A DNA stretch of 64,000 bases from contig OZ006967.1 of assembly GCA_963930955.1 (NCBI GenBank), positions 1,240,001 through 1,304,000 on the forward strand, given 5' to 3'. Source of the DNA: Scatomonas sp963930955. GTDB taxonomy: Bacteria; Bacillota; Clostridia; Lachnospirales; Lachnospiraceae. This document shows positions 18,127-24,655 of this stretch, in pieces; the stretch's first letter is position 1, and the number at the start of each line of letters is the position of its first letter. A program made the translations under genes and the position numbers. The notes beneath the pieces are model-generated. The model had not been told where the DNA came from, did not search any database, and saw only the letters and a list, made by a program, of their open reading frames with translations.

Positions 18127-18209
18127 CGATAATCGGACACAACCAAATACGATTCAGACGCCGCAAGGCGCTGCATGGCCTCCCGAGACAGATGTCCCGG
18201 GAGGTTTTT
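18127..18209 (+). repeat. 83-bp direct repeat, right copy
   Basis: 79 of 83 positions match 12131-12213, including the end of rpsI coding sequence, a GACGCCGCAAGGCG hairpin and the terminator. The upstream sequence is unrelated to rpsI, so this is a duplicate of the junction only. Sixteen bases downstream the first TA-flanked element begins. Confidence 0.85.
18179..18209 (+). terminator. Duplicated rpsI-type terminator
   Basis: CCTCCCGAGACA / TGTCCCGGGAGG followed by TTTTT, with one mismatch in the stem compared with the copy at 12183. It is part of the right 83-bp repeat. Confidence 0.8.
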
Positions 18210-18226
18210 GTATTTATATTTACCTA

Positions 18227-18501
18227 GCATCAGTGTACAAGGGGCAACACGCTCCAAACCGCGTAATTTCGGTGATTTTCTGTGTTATCCTCAATCGGCG
18301 TACGTCCAGTACGCCTCTATCGTCTGCCTTGAAAATCACCGAAATTCCTGCGGTTGGAGTCTTCGAGTCGTGAAGGTGCTGATTTGAGCCCCTTCAAGGC
18401 ACTTGATCGACGCGTACAGAGACGTACGCGGAGGGAAAGTAACGCAGAAGGAGCTCAAATCAGCCCTTCAACGACCGTATTGTCCCCTTGTACACTGATG
18501 C
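18227..18501 (+). mobile_element. MITE-like element, copy A (275 bp)
   Basis: The terminal inverted repeats are GCATCAGTGTACAAGGGG at the left and its exact complement at the right, flanked by TA on both sides (18225-18226, 18502-18503). Inside are two large hairpins: the first pairs CTCCAAACCGCG...GGTGATTTTC with GAAAATCACC...GCGGTTGGAG around a GGCGTACG/TACGCC centre, and the second pairs GCTGATTTGAGC with GCTCAAATCAGC. There is no coding capacity. TA duplication and size fit a non-autonomous relative of an IS630/Tc1-mariner type transposon; no transposase is in the window. Confidence 0.85.
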
Positions 18502-18535
18502 TATGAACAGTGCAAAACTAAAAAGAATAAAATGC

Positions 18536-18583
18536 TTGATTTTCACCATATAATCTCATATTATTGTATTAAGAGGTGAAAAT
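18536..18583 (+). promoter_or_regulatory. AbiEi promoter and candidate operator
   Basis: TTGATT at 18536-18541 and TATTAT at 18559-18564, spacer 17 bp. A perfect 9-bp inverted repeat, ATTTTCACC (18539-18547) and GGTGAAAAT (18575-18583), surrounds the -10 box and covers the ribosome site. AbiEi antitoxins are known to repress their own promoter through inverted repeats, so this is the likely site. Confidence 0.65.
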
Positions 18584-19171
18584 ATGATAAAAACGACTGA
18601 AATGTTGTTGGAAGAATTAAAAGAATATTCCAATCCGGCGGCCAAACTTTCGCGTATGGCAAAGCAGGGTGAATGTTTTCCGATTGTGAGGGGATTATAT
18701 GAGACTGACCGGACAGTTCCGGGATATTTACTGGCAGGGAGTATCTATGGACCGTCCTATATTTCTTTCGAGTATGCGCTTGCGTATTATGGACTGATAC
18801 CTGAGACCGTATATACAATTACTTGTGCCACTTTTGAAAAAAAGAAGAAAAAAAGATATGAAACAATGTTTGGCACCTTTATTTATCGAGATGTTCCATC
18901 TGAGGCGTTTCCCCTGGAACTCAGGGTCGTGCAGGAAAAGGAGTATTTTTACCGTATTGCAGAACCCGAAAAGGCCCTGTGCGATAAACTGTACACAATG
19001 CATCCGACGGCAAACTGCAGAGAACTTTTTTCGCTTCTGACAGAAGATCTGCGGATTGAAGAAATGGAACTGTGTAAATTAGATGCGGATAAAGTGTCGG
19101 TTTTAGCAGAACATTATCATTCTGGAAATGTAAAGAAAATGGCATCGTTATTGCGGAGGATGAAGAGATGA
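18584..19171 (+). CDS. AbiEi-family antitoxin (orphan)
   Basis: 195-aa protein resembling AbiEi/AbiGi, the antitoxin and autorepressor of type IV toxin-antitoxin and abortive-infection systems. The N-terminal half looks like the winged-helix region (LSRMAKQGECFPIVRGLYET, SYISFEYALAYYGLIPE) and the C-terminal part like the antitoxin domain (AEPEKALCDKLYTMHP). The next frame starts 4 bp before its stop with MNTAIEQMLKNYQ, a typical AbiEii toxin N-terminus, but that gene breaks after about 13 codons into reverse-transcriptase sequence. The toxin is therefore missing and the antitoxin stands alone. Confidence 0.8.
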   Translation: MIKTTEMLLEELKEYSNPAAKLSRMAKQGECFPIVRGLYETDRTVPGYLLAGSIYGPSYISFEYALAYYGLIPETVYTITCATFEKKKKKRYETMFGTFIYRDVPSEAFPLELRVVQEKEYFYRIAEPEKALCDKLYTMHPTANCRELFSLLTEDLRIEEMELCKLDADKVSVLAEHYHSGNVKKMASLLRRMKR

Positions 19172-19830
19172 ATACAGCGATTGAACAGATGTTGAAGAAC
19201 TATCAGATCCGCTATGCGGACGACATCGTGCTGCTGGCGAAAAGTGAACGGGCCGCAGAACGACTGCTGGAATCCAGTACGAAGTACCTGGAGGAGACGC
19301 TGAAGCTGAAGGTGAATCGGGAAAAGAGCCGAACGGTCAGCGTGTTCGCAGTCCGAAATTTTAAGTTCCTTGGCTTCTGTTTTGGGAAGAACGGAAAAGG
19401 AAGCTACATCCGTGTCCATGGAAAGTCATGGAAGAAAGCCAAGGATAAACTGCGTCAGCTCACTTCCCGGAGCAGGTGCGGAAGCATCATCCGAACCATG
19501 GAGAAAATAAAAGTCTACATGCGGGGATGGCTGAACTACTACGGGATAGCGGACATGAAGAACAACATGGAAAGCCTGAACGGATGGCTGTACCGCCGGA
19601 TACGGATGTGTATCTGGAAACAATGGAAGCTACCAAGAACCAGAATGAGGAAACTCATAGGACTGGGAGTGGACAGCCATTATGCGGCAACGATAGTTTA
19701 CGATCGTAAAGGATACTGGCTTAATGCCGGAAACAAAGCGGTCAACTGGGCGCTAAGTAAAGAAAGACTGATAAACTGGGGCTTTTATGATTCAGCCACA
19801 GCCTATAAGTCTGTGCACGTTAACTATTGA
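19168..19830 (+). pseudogene. AbiEii start fused to C-terminal part of a group II intron reverse transcriptase
   Basis: The ORF reads MNTAIEQMLKNYQ (AbiEii-like toxin start) and then switches to IRYADDIVLLAKSE, the YADD active-site block of a group II intron-encoded reverse transcriptase. The thumb and the maturase domain follow (FKFLGFCFGKNGKG, MRGWLNYYGIADMKNN), with a normal C-terminus. Everything upstream of YADD, about half the RT, and the intron 5' part are missing. The chimera still has the AbiEii translation start overlapping abiEi, so it may be translated, but neither activity is expected. Confidence 0.85.
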
Positions 19831-19902
19831 AAACGCCGGATACGTGAACCGTATGTCCGGTGTTGTGAGAGGACGGCGGCTAATCACCGCATCCTACTCG
19901 AT
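19207..19902 (+). mobile_element. 5'-truncated group II intron
   Basis: The 3' part of a group II intron: the maturase end of its RT, then the RNA domains V and VI up to about 19902. The 5' domains I-IV and RT fingers are absent, so it cannot splice or retrohome by itself. The left boundary lies around codon 13-14 of the former AbiEii gene. Confidence 0.75.
19829..19902 (+). ncRNA. Group II intron domains V-VI (3' end)
   Basis: After the RT stop comes the sequence GAACCGTATGTCCGGTGTTG then TGAGAGGACGGCGGC TAATCACCGC and CCTACTCGAT. This resembles the 3' end of bacterial group II introns in which the RT stop lies just before domain V; GGCGGCTAATCACCGC would form domain VI. The exact splice edge was inferred from the pattern, not from an exon junction comparison. 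Confidence 0.7.
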
Positions 19903-19903
19903 T

Positions 19904-19945
19904 TCCGATATCGTTGCAGACTCTATTGAAAAGCGGGTACAATAG
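19904..19945 (+). pseudogene. 3' exon tail of an unknown mobile-element gene
   Basis: Directly after the intron end a frame reads SDIVADSIEKRVQ followed by TAG. It looks like the last codons of the gene the intron originally entered, of which nothing else remains. It lies 38 bp before a conserved small gene of conjugative transposons. Confidence 0.4.
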
Positions 19946-19983
19946 GTCCAGGATGCGTTGCACCAACTAAGGAGCTGAGTCGT

Positions 19984-20214
19984 ATGTTGACAAATGAAGC
20001 GGTGTTGAAAATTTTCGAGGACTATCTGGCGGAAGATCAGGCGCTGGAAGTTGTCCCTACCCGCCACGGCCATGCGGTCATGCTATGGGACAGTGCCGGG
20101 CAGGATTGGTCCGAGGTGACGTGCTGCCCGACGCCAAAGGAACTGTTTGACAAGCTGCTGGATGCGGCCACCGGCTACCAGGAGTATCTGAAGCGAAGGG
20201 AGGCATTGGGATGA
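19984..20214 (+). CDS. Small conserved protein of conjugative-transposon type
   Basis: 76-aa, mixed-charge protein (MLTNEAVLKIFEDYLAEDQALEVVPTRHGH...), no signal peptide or membrane segment. Its ribosome site is AAGGAG at good spacing. The stop overlaps the next start by 4 bp (ATGA). I do not recognise a biochemical function. The pairing with a CD1845-like membrane protein suggests it came from an integrative conjugative element of Firmicutes. Confidence 0.65.
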   Translation: MLTNEAVLKIFEDYLAEDQALEVVPTRHGHAVMLWDSAGQDWSEVTCCPTPKELFDKLLDAATGYQEYLKRREALG

Positions 20215-20501
20215 GGCTTCTATTGAAATTGTTAGCGGCACCTGTTGTGCTGGCATTGACCTTGTTTGTATGGCTCTGCATGGGAGTTCTGTACCTGTCC
20301 AGTCTGGTGCTGGGGATCGTCAGCACCATTGTGGGATTGCTGGGGCTGGCAGTCCTGGTTACATATTCCGTTCAAAATGGTATCATTCTACTTGTAATTG
20401 CCTTCCTGGTCAGCCCGGCAGGCTTACCCATCGCAGCGGTCTGGCTGCTGGGGAAAGTACAAGACCTGTGGTATGTAATTCAGGACGCGGTGTATGGCTG
20501 A
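20211..20501 (+). CDS. CD1845-like membrane protein of a conjugative transposon
   Basis: 96-aa, strongly hydrophobic protein with three likely membrane segments (about residues 8-32, 33-55 and 58-82). It resembles the small CD1845-family proteins found in Clostridioides conjugative transposons, whose function is unknown. It overlaps the preceding gene by 4 bp and is followed by a terminator. No relaxase, coupling protein or integrase is nearby, so this is a leftover. Confidence 0.65.
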   Translation: MRLLLKLLAAPVVLALTLFVWLCMGVLYLSSLVLGIVSTIVGLLGLAVLVTYSVQNGIILLVIAFLVSPAGLPIAAVWLLGKVQDLWYVIQDAVYG

Positions 20502-20514
20502 ATCAGAAACACGG

Positions 20515-20547
20515 AATTGCCGGGAGTGAATGCCTGGCAATTTTTTT
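20515..20547 (+). terminator. Terminator after the CD1845-like gene
   Basis: AATTGCCGGG ... TGCCTGGCAATT followed by seven T residues. Confidence 0.8.
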
Positions 20548-20550
20548 GAC

Positions 20551-20596
20551 TTTACTTTCGTGCTAATTTCGCTGATGAGATTAGCATGAAAGTAAA
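20551..20596. repeat. 46-bp hairpin of unknown role
   Basis: Two 20-bp arms, TTTACTTTCGTGCTAATTTC and GAGATTAGCATGAAAGTAAA, match at 18 of 20 positions around a 6-nt centre. There is no T-run at its end. It sits between two convergent terminators, so it may be a recombination site, a transposon end pair or a bidirectional structure. Confidence 0.5.
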
Positions 20597-20616
20597 CTCT
20601 GTATCCATCGGGGACA

Positions 20617-20659
20617 TAAAAAACCAGGGGGTCGGAGTGTGCAATTCTCCGGCCCCCTG
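20617..20659 (-). terminator. Terminator of the second AlbA_2 gene
   Basis: On the minus strand, CAGGGGGCCGGAG pairs with CTCCGACCCCCTG and is followed by GGTTTTTTA. It lies directly after the stop of the gene that ends at 20667. Confidence 0.85.
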
Positions 20660-20666
20660 ATCGGGT

Positions 20667-22124
20667 TTAGTTTTCTGGTGTGGATTTTTGTGCGGTCACA
20701 TACTTTTGATGCTGACTCCGCGGCTTATCCGGGATGGTCATTTGCAGCTGCCCGTTGTCCAGCAGCGGCCGCAAGTATCTCTTTGTGAAGCCTTTTGTGT
20801 TTTTATATCCACAATGTTCCGCAATTTCAGCTTTCGAGTGCGGTACTGCGCAAAAGGTTAAAATCTGTTCTGTGAGCGACACTTGGGTCTCCACTTGGGT
20901 CCTCACTTGGGTCTCCACTTGGGTCTCGTTCGGCGGCCCGACCTTTTCCACCGCAATCGGGGTAAGCGGAATCACGGTGCGGAACACATCGCCCTCGATA
21001 AACTCCGGGGTCCCGCCGGAATAGAGCTTCGTGTATTTGTAAGTATTCCGCATCCCGGACCCCAGCTCATCTGCCAGCCCAATCTCCCGGAACACTTTAG
21101 AGATAGGCGGGTTCTTGGCATACGGCTCAAAGGAGGACAGGTGCAGAGCGCCATGTCCGTGGGAACGATTGGCATTTTCGGTATAGAGCCGGTCGCGCTC
21201 GATTACAAATTTCGCCACATAGCCGCTGGAAAAATCCCGGTGGGCAAGGCTGTTGGAGCAGATCTCGCGCAGGATGCGGTCTCTGGCGCTGACGCTCCGG
21301 ACACCCTCCTGCACAAAGGGGTCGCTGAGGTGCTTTTGACCGAAAGCGATCAGCCGGTCATAGGTCTCCAGCAGATTGGTGATAATCACGTCCCGGTCAT
21401 CATAACGGTCCACATTTTCCACCCGGAAGATAGCGTCCGTTTTGTGCTGGGGCAGCACGGACAAGATCGCGGAGTCCTTGCCAAATAGGAGGATCGCCGC
21501 CAGGGTGATGCCTTCCATTTGCTGTTCGGGGTCTTTCAAAATCAGCCCGGCGCTGCGCAGCAGTTCTTCATCTGAGAGAGATTTCCACGGATGATTGGCC
21601 GTGCGGCTGGCCGTCATGGCCCTGGCGCGCTCGATCAGGTCGGGGCGCAGGTCCTCCATCTGGAAACGGGTCACTTTGTTGACAAAGTAGCTGCCGCTTT
21701 TCCGGGCGTACAGCTGGTACACCAGGTCGGAGTTGTCGGTGATGTCTATATCTGCTTCGTGGCTGCGGTCAAAAATCCGCCCGTGGTGGCGGCAAACCTG
21801 GCTGCCAGAGGGCACATGAATGACCAACAGGATACGCCCCTCCACGGTGCAGGCTTCCGGCTGCAAATACAGGGGCGGATTGATTTTTTGCCCGTTATTG
21901 ATGGAAGTCACGAAGTCCTTTTTCATGCGGTCCACCGCATTCGGCGCAATGCCCAAAATTTCCCCGTTGTCTTTGACGCCCAGGACAATCGTTCCTCCGT
22001 CCCGGTTGGAGAATGAGCAGACAGTATCGTAAACATCCTTTGTGATCTCGGTGGTAGATTTCTTAAACTCCACCTGGATGTTTTCACCGTCCTCGATCAG
22101 CCTCAGAAGTTCGGCTTCTGTCAT
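20667..22124 (-). CDS. AlbA_2/Schlafen-domain ATP-binding protein with xTQV repeat linker
   Basis: 485-aa protein of the same broad family as the 12407 gene, but GC-rich and only distantly similar. The AlbA_2 domain lies at about residues 15-130 (NIQVEFKKSTTEITKDVYDTVCSFSN, GGTIVLGVKDNGEILG). The HATPase-like C-terminal segment spans about 285-375 (LREICSNSLAHRDFSSGYVAKF, GLADELGSGMRNTYKY), and a winged helix lies at about 430-470. Four tandem [E/R]TQV tetrapeptides at about residues 400-416 link the last two domains. ATG 22124 has a promoter 40-70 bp upstream. Function unproven; a regulator or defence-linked factor is possible. Confidence 0.8.
   Translation of the reverse strand: MTEAELLRLIEDGENIQVEFKKSTTEITKDVYDTVCSFSNRDGGTIVLGVKDNGEILGIAPNAVDRMKKDFVTSINNGQKINPPLYLQPEACTVEGRILLVIHVPSGSQVCRHHGRIFDRSHEADIDITDNSDLVYQLYARKSGSYFVNKVTRFQMEDLRPDLIERARAMTASRTANHPWKSLSDEELLRSAGLILKDPEQQMEGITLAAILLFGKDSAILSVLPQHKTDAIFRVENVDRYDDRDVIITNLLETYDRLIAFGQKHLSDPFVQEGVRSVSARDRILREICSNSLAHRDFSSGYVAKFVIERDRLYTENANRSHGHGALHLSSFEPYAKNPPISKVFREIGLADELGSGMRNTYKYTKLYSGGTPEFIEGDVFRTVIPLTPIAVEKVGPPNETQVETQVRTQVETQVSLTEQILTFCAVPHSKAEIAEHCGYKNTKGFTKRYLRPLLDNGQLQMTIPDKPRSQHQKYVTAQKSTPEN
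20880..20927 (-). repeat. Tandem 12-bp repeat encoding xTQV units
   Basis: Four near-identical 12-bp units (ACTTGGGTCTCC on the plus strand, third base pairs varying) encode ETQV-ETQV-RTQV-ETQV. Unit length is a multiple of three, so copy-number change would alter linker length without a frameshift. Confidence 0.85.
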
Positions 22125-22166
22125 AGGAGCAACAGCCCCCTTTCGATGTTGGATTTGTACTTTTTT

Positions 22167-22195
22167 ATTATACGGGATTTTTCAAGTATTATCAA
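22167..22195 (-). promoter_or_regulatory. Sigma-A type promoter of the second AlbA_2 gene
   Basis: On the minus strand TTGATA (22195-22190) and TATAAT (22172-22167) with a 17-bp spacer, about 43 bp before ATG 22124. Confidence 0.75.
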
Positions 22196-22250
22196 ACCTA
22201 TTCGATAAGAAAAAGGACAACATTGTGGGCGAATCATCTTGGTCACTATC

Positions 22251-23389
22251 TTAGTCAAACACTTGATCGCTGACCAAGTCGGAATGATCATGGCCTGCAT
22301 CATGGCCTGTATCATGTACTGTGGAACCACACAGGATAGGGGCCTTGGAGCTGGTGGCTTCGTCCACCAGCTTGATGATCTGACTGAGGGCGGTCTCGTC
22401 GCCCACCTTGTCGGCCCGCATCCTGAAATAGCCGCTCTGGTTGATGGTGGCGCCGATGACCTTATCTCCAGCCTGCTTGTCTACGGGAATGCTTTCGCCG
22501 GTGATGGCGCTCTCATCCAATGAACCTGTGCCTTCCAGCAACACACCGTCCACAGGCACGCTCTCGCCTGCCATGACGATCAGAATGTCGCCTTTCTCCA
22601 CTTCTTCGGCGGGAATGACGGTTTCCACACCGTTCCGGACCACTGTGGCCTTCTTGGGGGCCAGGTTCATCAGCTTATTGATGGCATCAGAGGTGCGGCC
22701 CTTGGCCCGCGCCTCAAAGAACTTGCCCAGAGTGATGAGGGTAAGGATGGTGCCCGCTCCCTCAAAATAGAGGTCATGGGTGAACTGGTTCACCATTGTC
22801 AAATCTCCATAACCAAAGCCCTAGGCAATCTTATAAAGGGCATATACTCCATAAGCCAGAGAGGCCCCGGACCCCAGGGCAATCAAGGAGTCCATGTTGG
22901 GTGAGCCGTGGAACAGGGTCTTAAAACCCATGCGGTAATACTTATTGTTGATGATGGCCACAGGCAGCGCCAGCAGAAACAAGGTCAGAGCATAAATCAT
23001 GGAGTTTTCCGTTCCCAGGAAGAAGCCCGGCAGCGGCCAGCCCATCATGTGCCCATGGAAATGTAGAACAGCGGAAGGGTGAATACAAAGGACCAGATTA
23101 CTCGGCGCTTCATCGTTTCGTATTCCTTTTTCGCAGTATCCACCGGGGACACAGTCTGTGCGGCCGCCTTGCCCTTCGTTTGCTGGAGAGACGCGCCGTA
23201 GCCCGCCTTCTCCACGGCTGCGATAATCTGTCCGTTGTTTACATTATTATCGTCGTAAGTCACTACCATGCTGTTTTTCAACAGATTGACATTGCACTCC
23301 TGTACGCCAGTCAGGTTGGAAACACTTTTTTGCACTCTTGCCTGGCAGGCCGCACAAGTCATGCCTGTGACATTGTACTTTTCCTGCAT
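22251..23389 (-). pseudogene. copA: Broken copper-type P1B ATPase (copA-like)
   Basis: Three pieces of one gene. ATG 23389 (GGAGG upstream) starts an HMA domain with GMTCAACQ, continuing to the first membrane helix PLFYISMG. A small deletion near 23050 then shifts the frame, and the next piece (MMGWPLPGFF ... ALYKIA) ends at an in-frame TAG at 22821. Reading through it, the actuator domain follows (DESAITGESIPVDKQ) to ATSSKAPI at about 22335, where homology stops. The CPC membrane helix, DKTGT phosphorylation domain and nucleotide-binding domain are all absent. Three independent lesions make it clearly dead. A CsoR-like operator remains upstream. Confidence 0.93.
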
Positions 23390-23418
23390 TTTTGAAACCT
23401 CCTTTGCCGCAAAGTAGG

Positions 23419-23435
23419 ACACCTATACGGGGTAT
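23419..23435 (-). promoter_or_regulatory. CsoR-like operator upstream of the broken copA
   Basis: Minus-strand ATACCCCGTATAGGTGT about 30 bp before the copA start closely resembles the two sites in front of the intact metal ATPase (ATACCCCTATAGGTAT). CsoR/RcnR repressors bind such C-rich inverted repeats and release on metal binding. No csoR gene is in the window. Confidence 0.6.
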
Positions 23436-23487
23436 CGGTCTTTCTGGTTCCCAGTATAGTCCGGCAAAAGAGGCTTGTATCGTCCAT

Positions 23488-23931
23488 TCAGAAATCCTTT
23501 TTGCCCAAATGGGAGAGTTTTTCCGTGTAACGATCCAAAATTTCCTGCAAGGTGATGCTACGCATAGACTCCTCTGCTCTGGCCTGTATCAGGTCGTAAC
23601 AGTCCCGCAGAACCAGCTGGATATTGACCCCTACGCCGCAGGCGGGGTTGGTGTGGGTATCCTGGTGAAGCAGTGGCTTGTCCCCCTCCACTGCCCGATA
23701 AGCATCCAGCAGTGTGATCTGGCAGGGCTCTTTGGCAAGAGCGGGGCGCGGGTGTCCCTTCACGCTGGTGAGCAGCCCGCCTTTCCGCAGGGCGGACATG
23801 AGCTGGCGCACATAGGCCGGGTTAGTTTGGACACTCTCCGCCAATTTATCGCTGGTCAGTTCACAGTCTGGATGCAAGGCGATGAAAGCCAAAATATGAA
23901 CGGCGTCACTGAGTTTAGTAGAGTATTTCAT
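23488..23931 (-). CDS. Rrf2-family transcriptional regulator
   Basis: 147-aa Rrf2-type regulator starting MKYSTKLSDAVHILAFIAL, with the winged helix at about residues 25-60 (TSDKLAESVQTNPAYVRQLMSAL) and the wing LLTSVKGHPRPALAKEP. Cysteines are present (22, 87, 110, 125) but not in the three-cysteine spacing of iron-sulfur IscR, so the sensed signal is unclear. The frame is open further upstream to 24318, but ATG 23931 has a GGAGAA ribosome site and gives the family N-terminus. It is divergent from a Sir2 remnant, a pairing common in Firmicutes. Confidence 0.88.
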   Translation of the reverse strand: MKYSTKLSDAVHILAFIALHPDCELTSDKLAESVQTNPAYVRQLMSALRKGGLLTSVKGHPRPALAKEPCQITLLDAYRAVEGDKPLLHQDTHTNPACGVGVNIQLVLRDCYDLIQARAEESMRSITLQEILDRYTEKLSHLGKKDF

Positions 23932-23965
23932 TCTATGATCCCCATTTCTCCTTGATGTTAGTTTT

Positions 23966-23994
23966 ATTATAACAGCATATTGACACAGACGCAA
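23966..23994 (-). promoter_or_regulatory. Sigma-A type promoter of the Rrf2 gene
   Basis: On the minus strand TTGCGT (23994-23989) and TATAAT (23971-23966), spacer 17 bp. TAACATCAA occurs on the minus strand near 23955 and again on the plus strand near 24030, a possible shared regulator half-site in this divergent region. Confidence 0.65.
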
Positions 23995-24057
23995 GCTGGT
24001 GCCAAGATAAGTTGAAGTGAAAATAAAAATAACATCAACTTGAAAGGAATGGAGACA

Positions 24058-24306
24058 ATGAGTTTCTATGAAGATTTGGTCATGCAGACCCAAATGAATT
24101 ACTCCCGAAACTACCATGTTTATGCGTCCGGCGGCGCACCTTATCAGCTTTCGGACAAAAGGCCGATGCCATATCAGGAACAAATTCAGTGCCTCATACA
24201 TCAGATCAAAACCGCTGACTGTGTTGTAGTGGGCGGAGCCGCAGGCCTGTCCGCTGCCGGAGGCGGGGACTTCTATTATGATGGAAAAGCAGGAGCAGGG
24301 AGTTGA
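24058..24306 (+). pseudogene. Truncated Sir2-like protein (N-terminal fragment)
   Basis: About 73 residues resemble the start of Firmicute Sir2-type proteins that accompany Rrf2 regulators: MSFYEDLVMQTQMNYSRNYHVYASG and the NAD-site-like IKTADCVVVGGAAGLSAAGG. Homology stops after DFYYDG and the frame runs out in foreign sequence at 24306. The rest of the deacetylase fold, including the catalytic histidine, is missing. The start follows AAGGAATGGAG. Confidence 0.65.
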
Positions 24307-24655
24307 AGTGACAATCATTACATGGCAACCGGATGATTATGGCTTTGGTGATACGGCGTTCTGGATGCAGTTGCATGAAGATATGCGCCAGGCGGGATTT
24401 TTTGTTAAGTCGGTAGAGGACTCATGCGAAAATTTTGCGGTTATAGATCAGGAAATTGTCTGGTACGGCAATATCCATTTGCTGGGTAAAGAAAAGATTG
24501 AAGACAGTATTATGCGGGTGAAAGATAAAAAATTGCTGCTGAATGGATGGAACTTGCGTTTAAGTAATAAAAAAAGGTGTCCTCATTCGCTGGGAGAAGA
24601 TCATAATCTTGACAAAATATACCCCTATGGGTATAATATGGGCATACCCCTATAG
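24278..24655 (+). pseudogene. Phospholipase D-like domain fragment
   Basis: 125-aa frame whose first 80 residues resemble the end of a PLD-like domain of the type found at the C-terminus of some helicases and nucleases: GVEVTIITWQPDDY, then SVEDSCENFAVIDQEIVWYGNIHLLGKEKIEDSIMRV. The canonical HxK histidine is replaced in CENFAVID (usually H-x-K-F/H-x-R-F), and the upstream partner motif is absent. After MRV the sequence is unrelated. It is joined directly to the Sir2 remnant, so this is a recombination scar. Confidence 0.6.
24575..24597 (+). repeat. 23-bp sequence shared with 13944-13966
   Basis: AGGTGTCCTCATTCGCTGGG followed by AGA differs at only 2 of 23 positions from 13944-13966. One copy abuts the IS21-like element, the other lies just before the metal ATPase promoter. 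It may mark the end of a common mobile segment; chance similarity is possible. Confidence 0.4.

Noticed and set aside
18227..18501. MITE-like repeat considered as a CRISPR array or as an IS605-associated HEARO RNA
   Set aside because: There is no repeat-spacer periodicity, and perfect terminal inverted repeats with TA duplications fit a transposable element better.
22251..22334. Histidine-rich HDTGHDAGHDHSD end of the broken copA frame as a metal-binding tail
   Set aside because: It follows the point where ATPase homology stops and is probably read-through of unrelated DNA.
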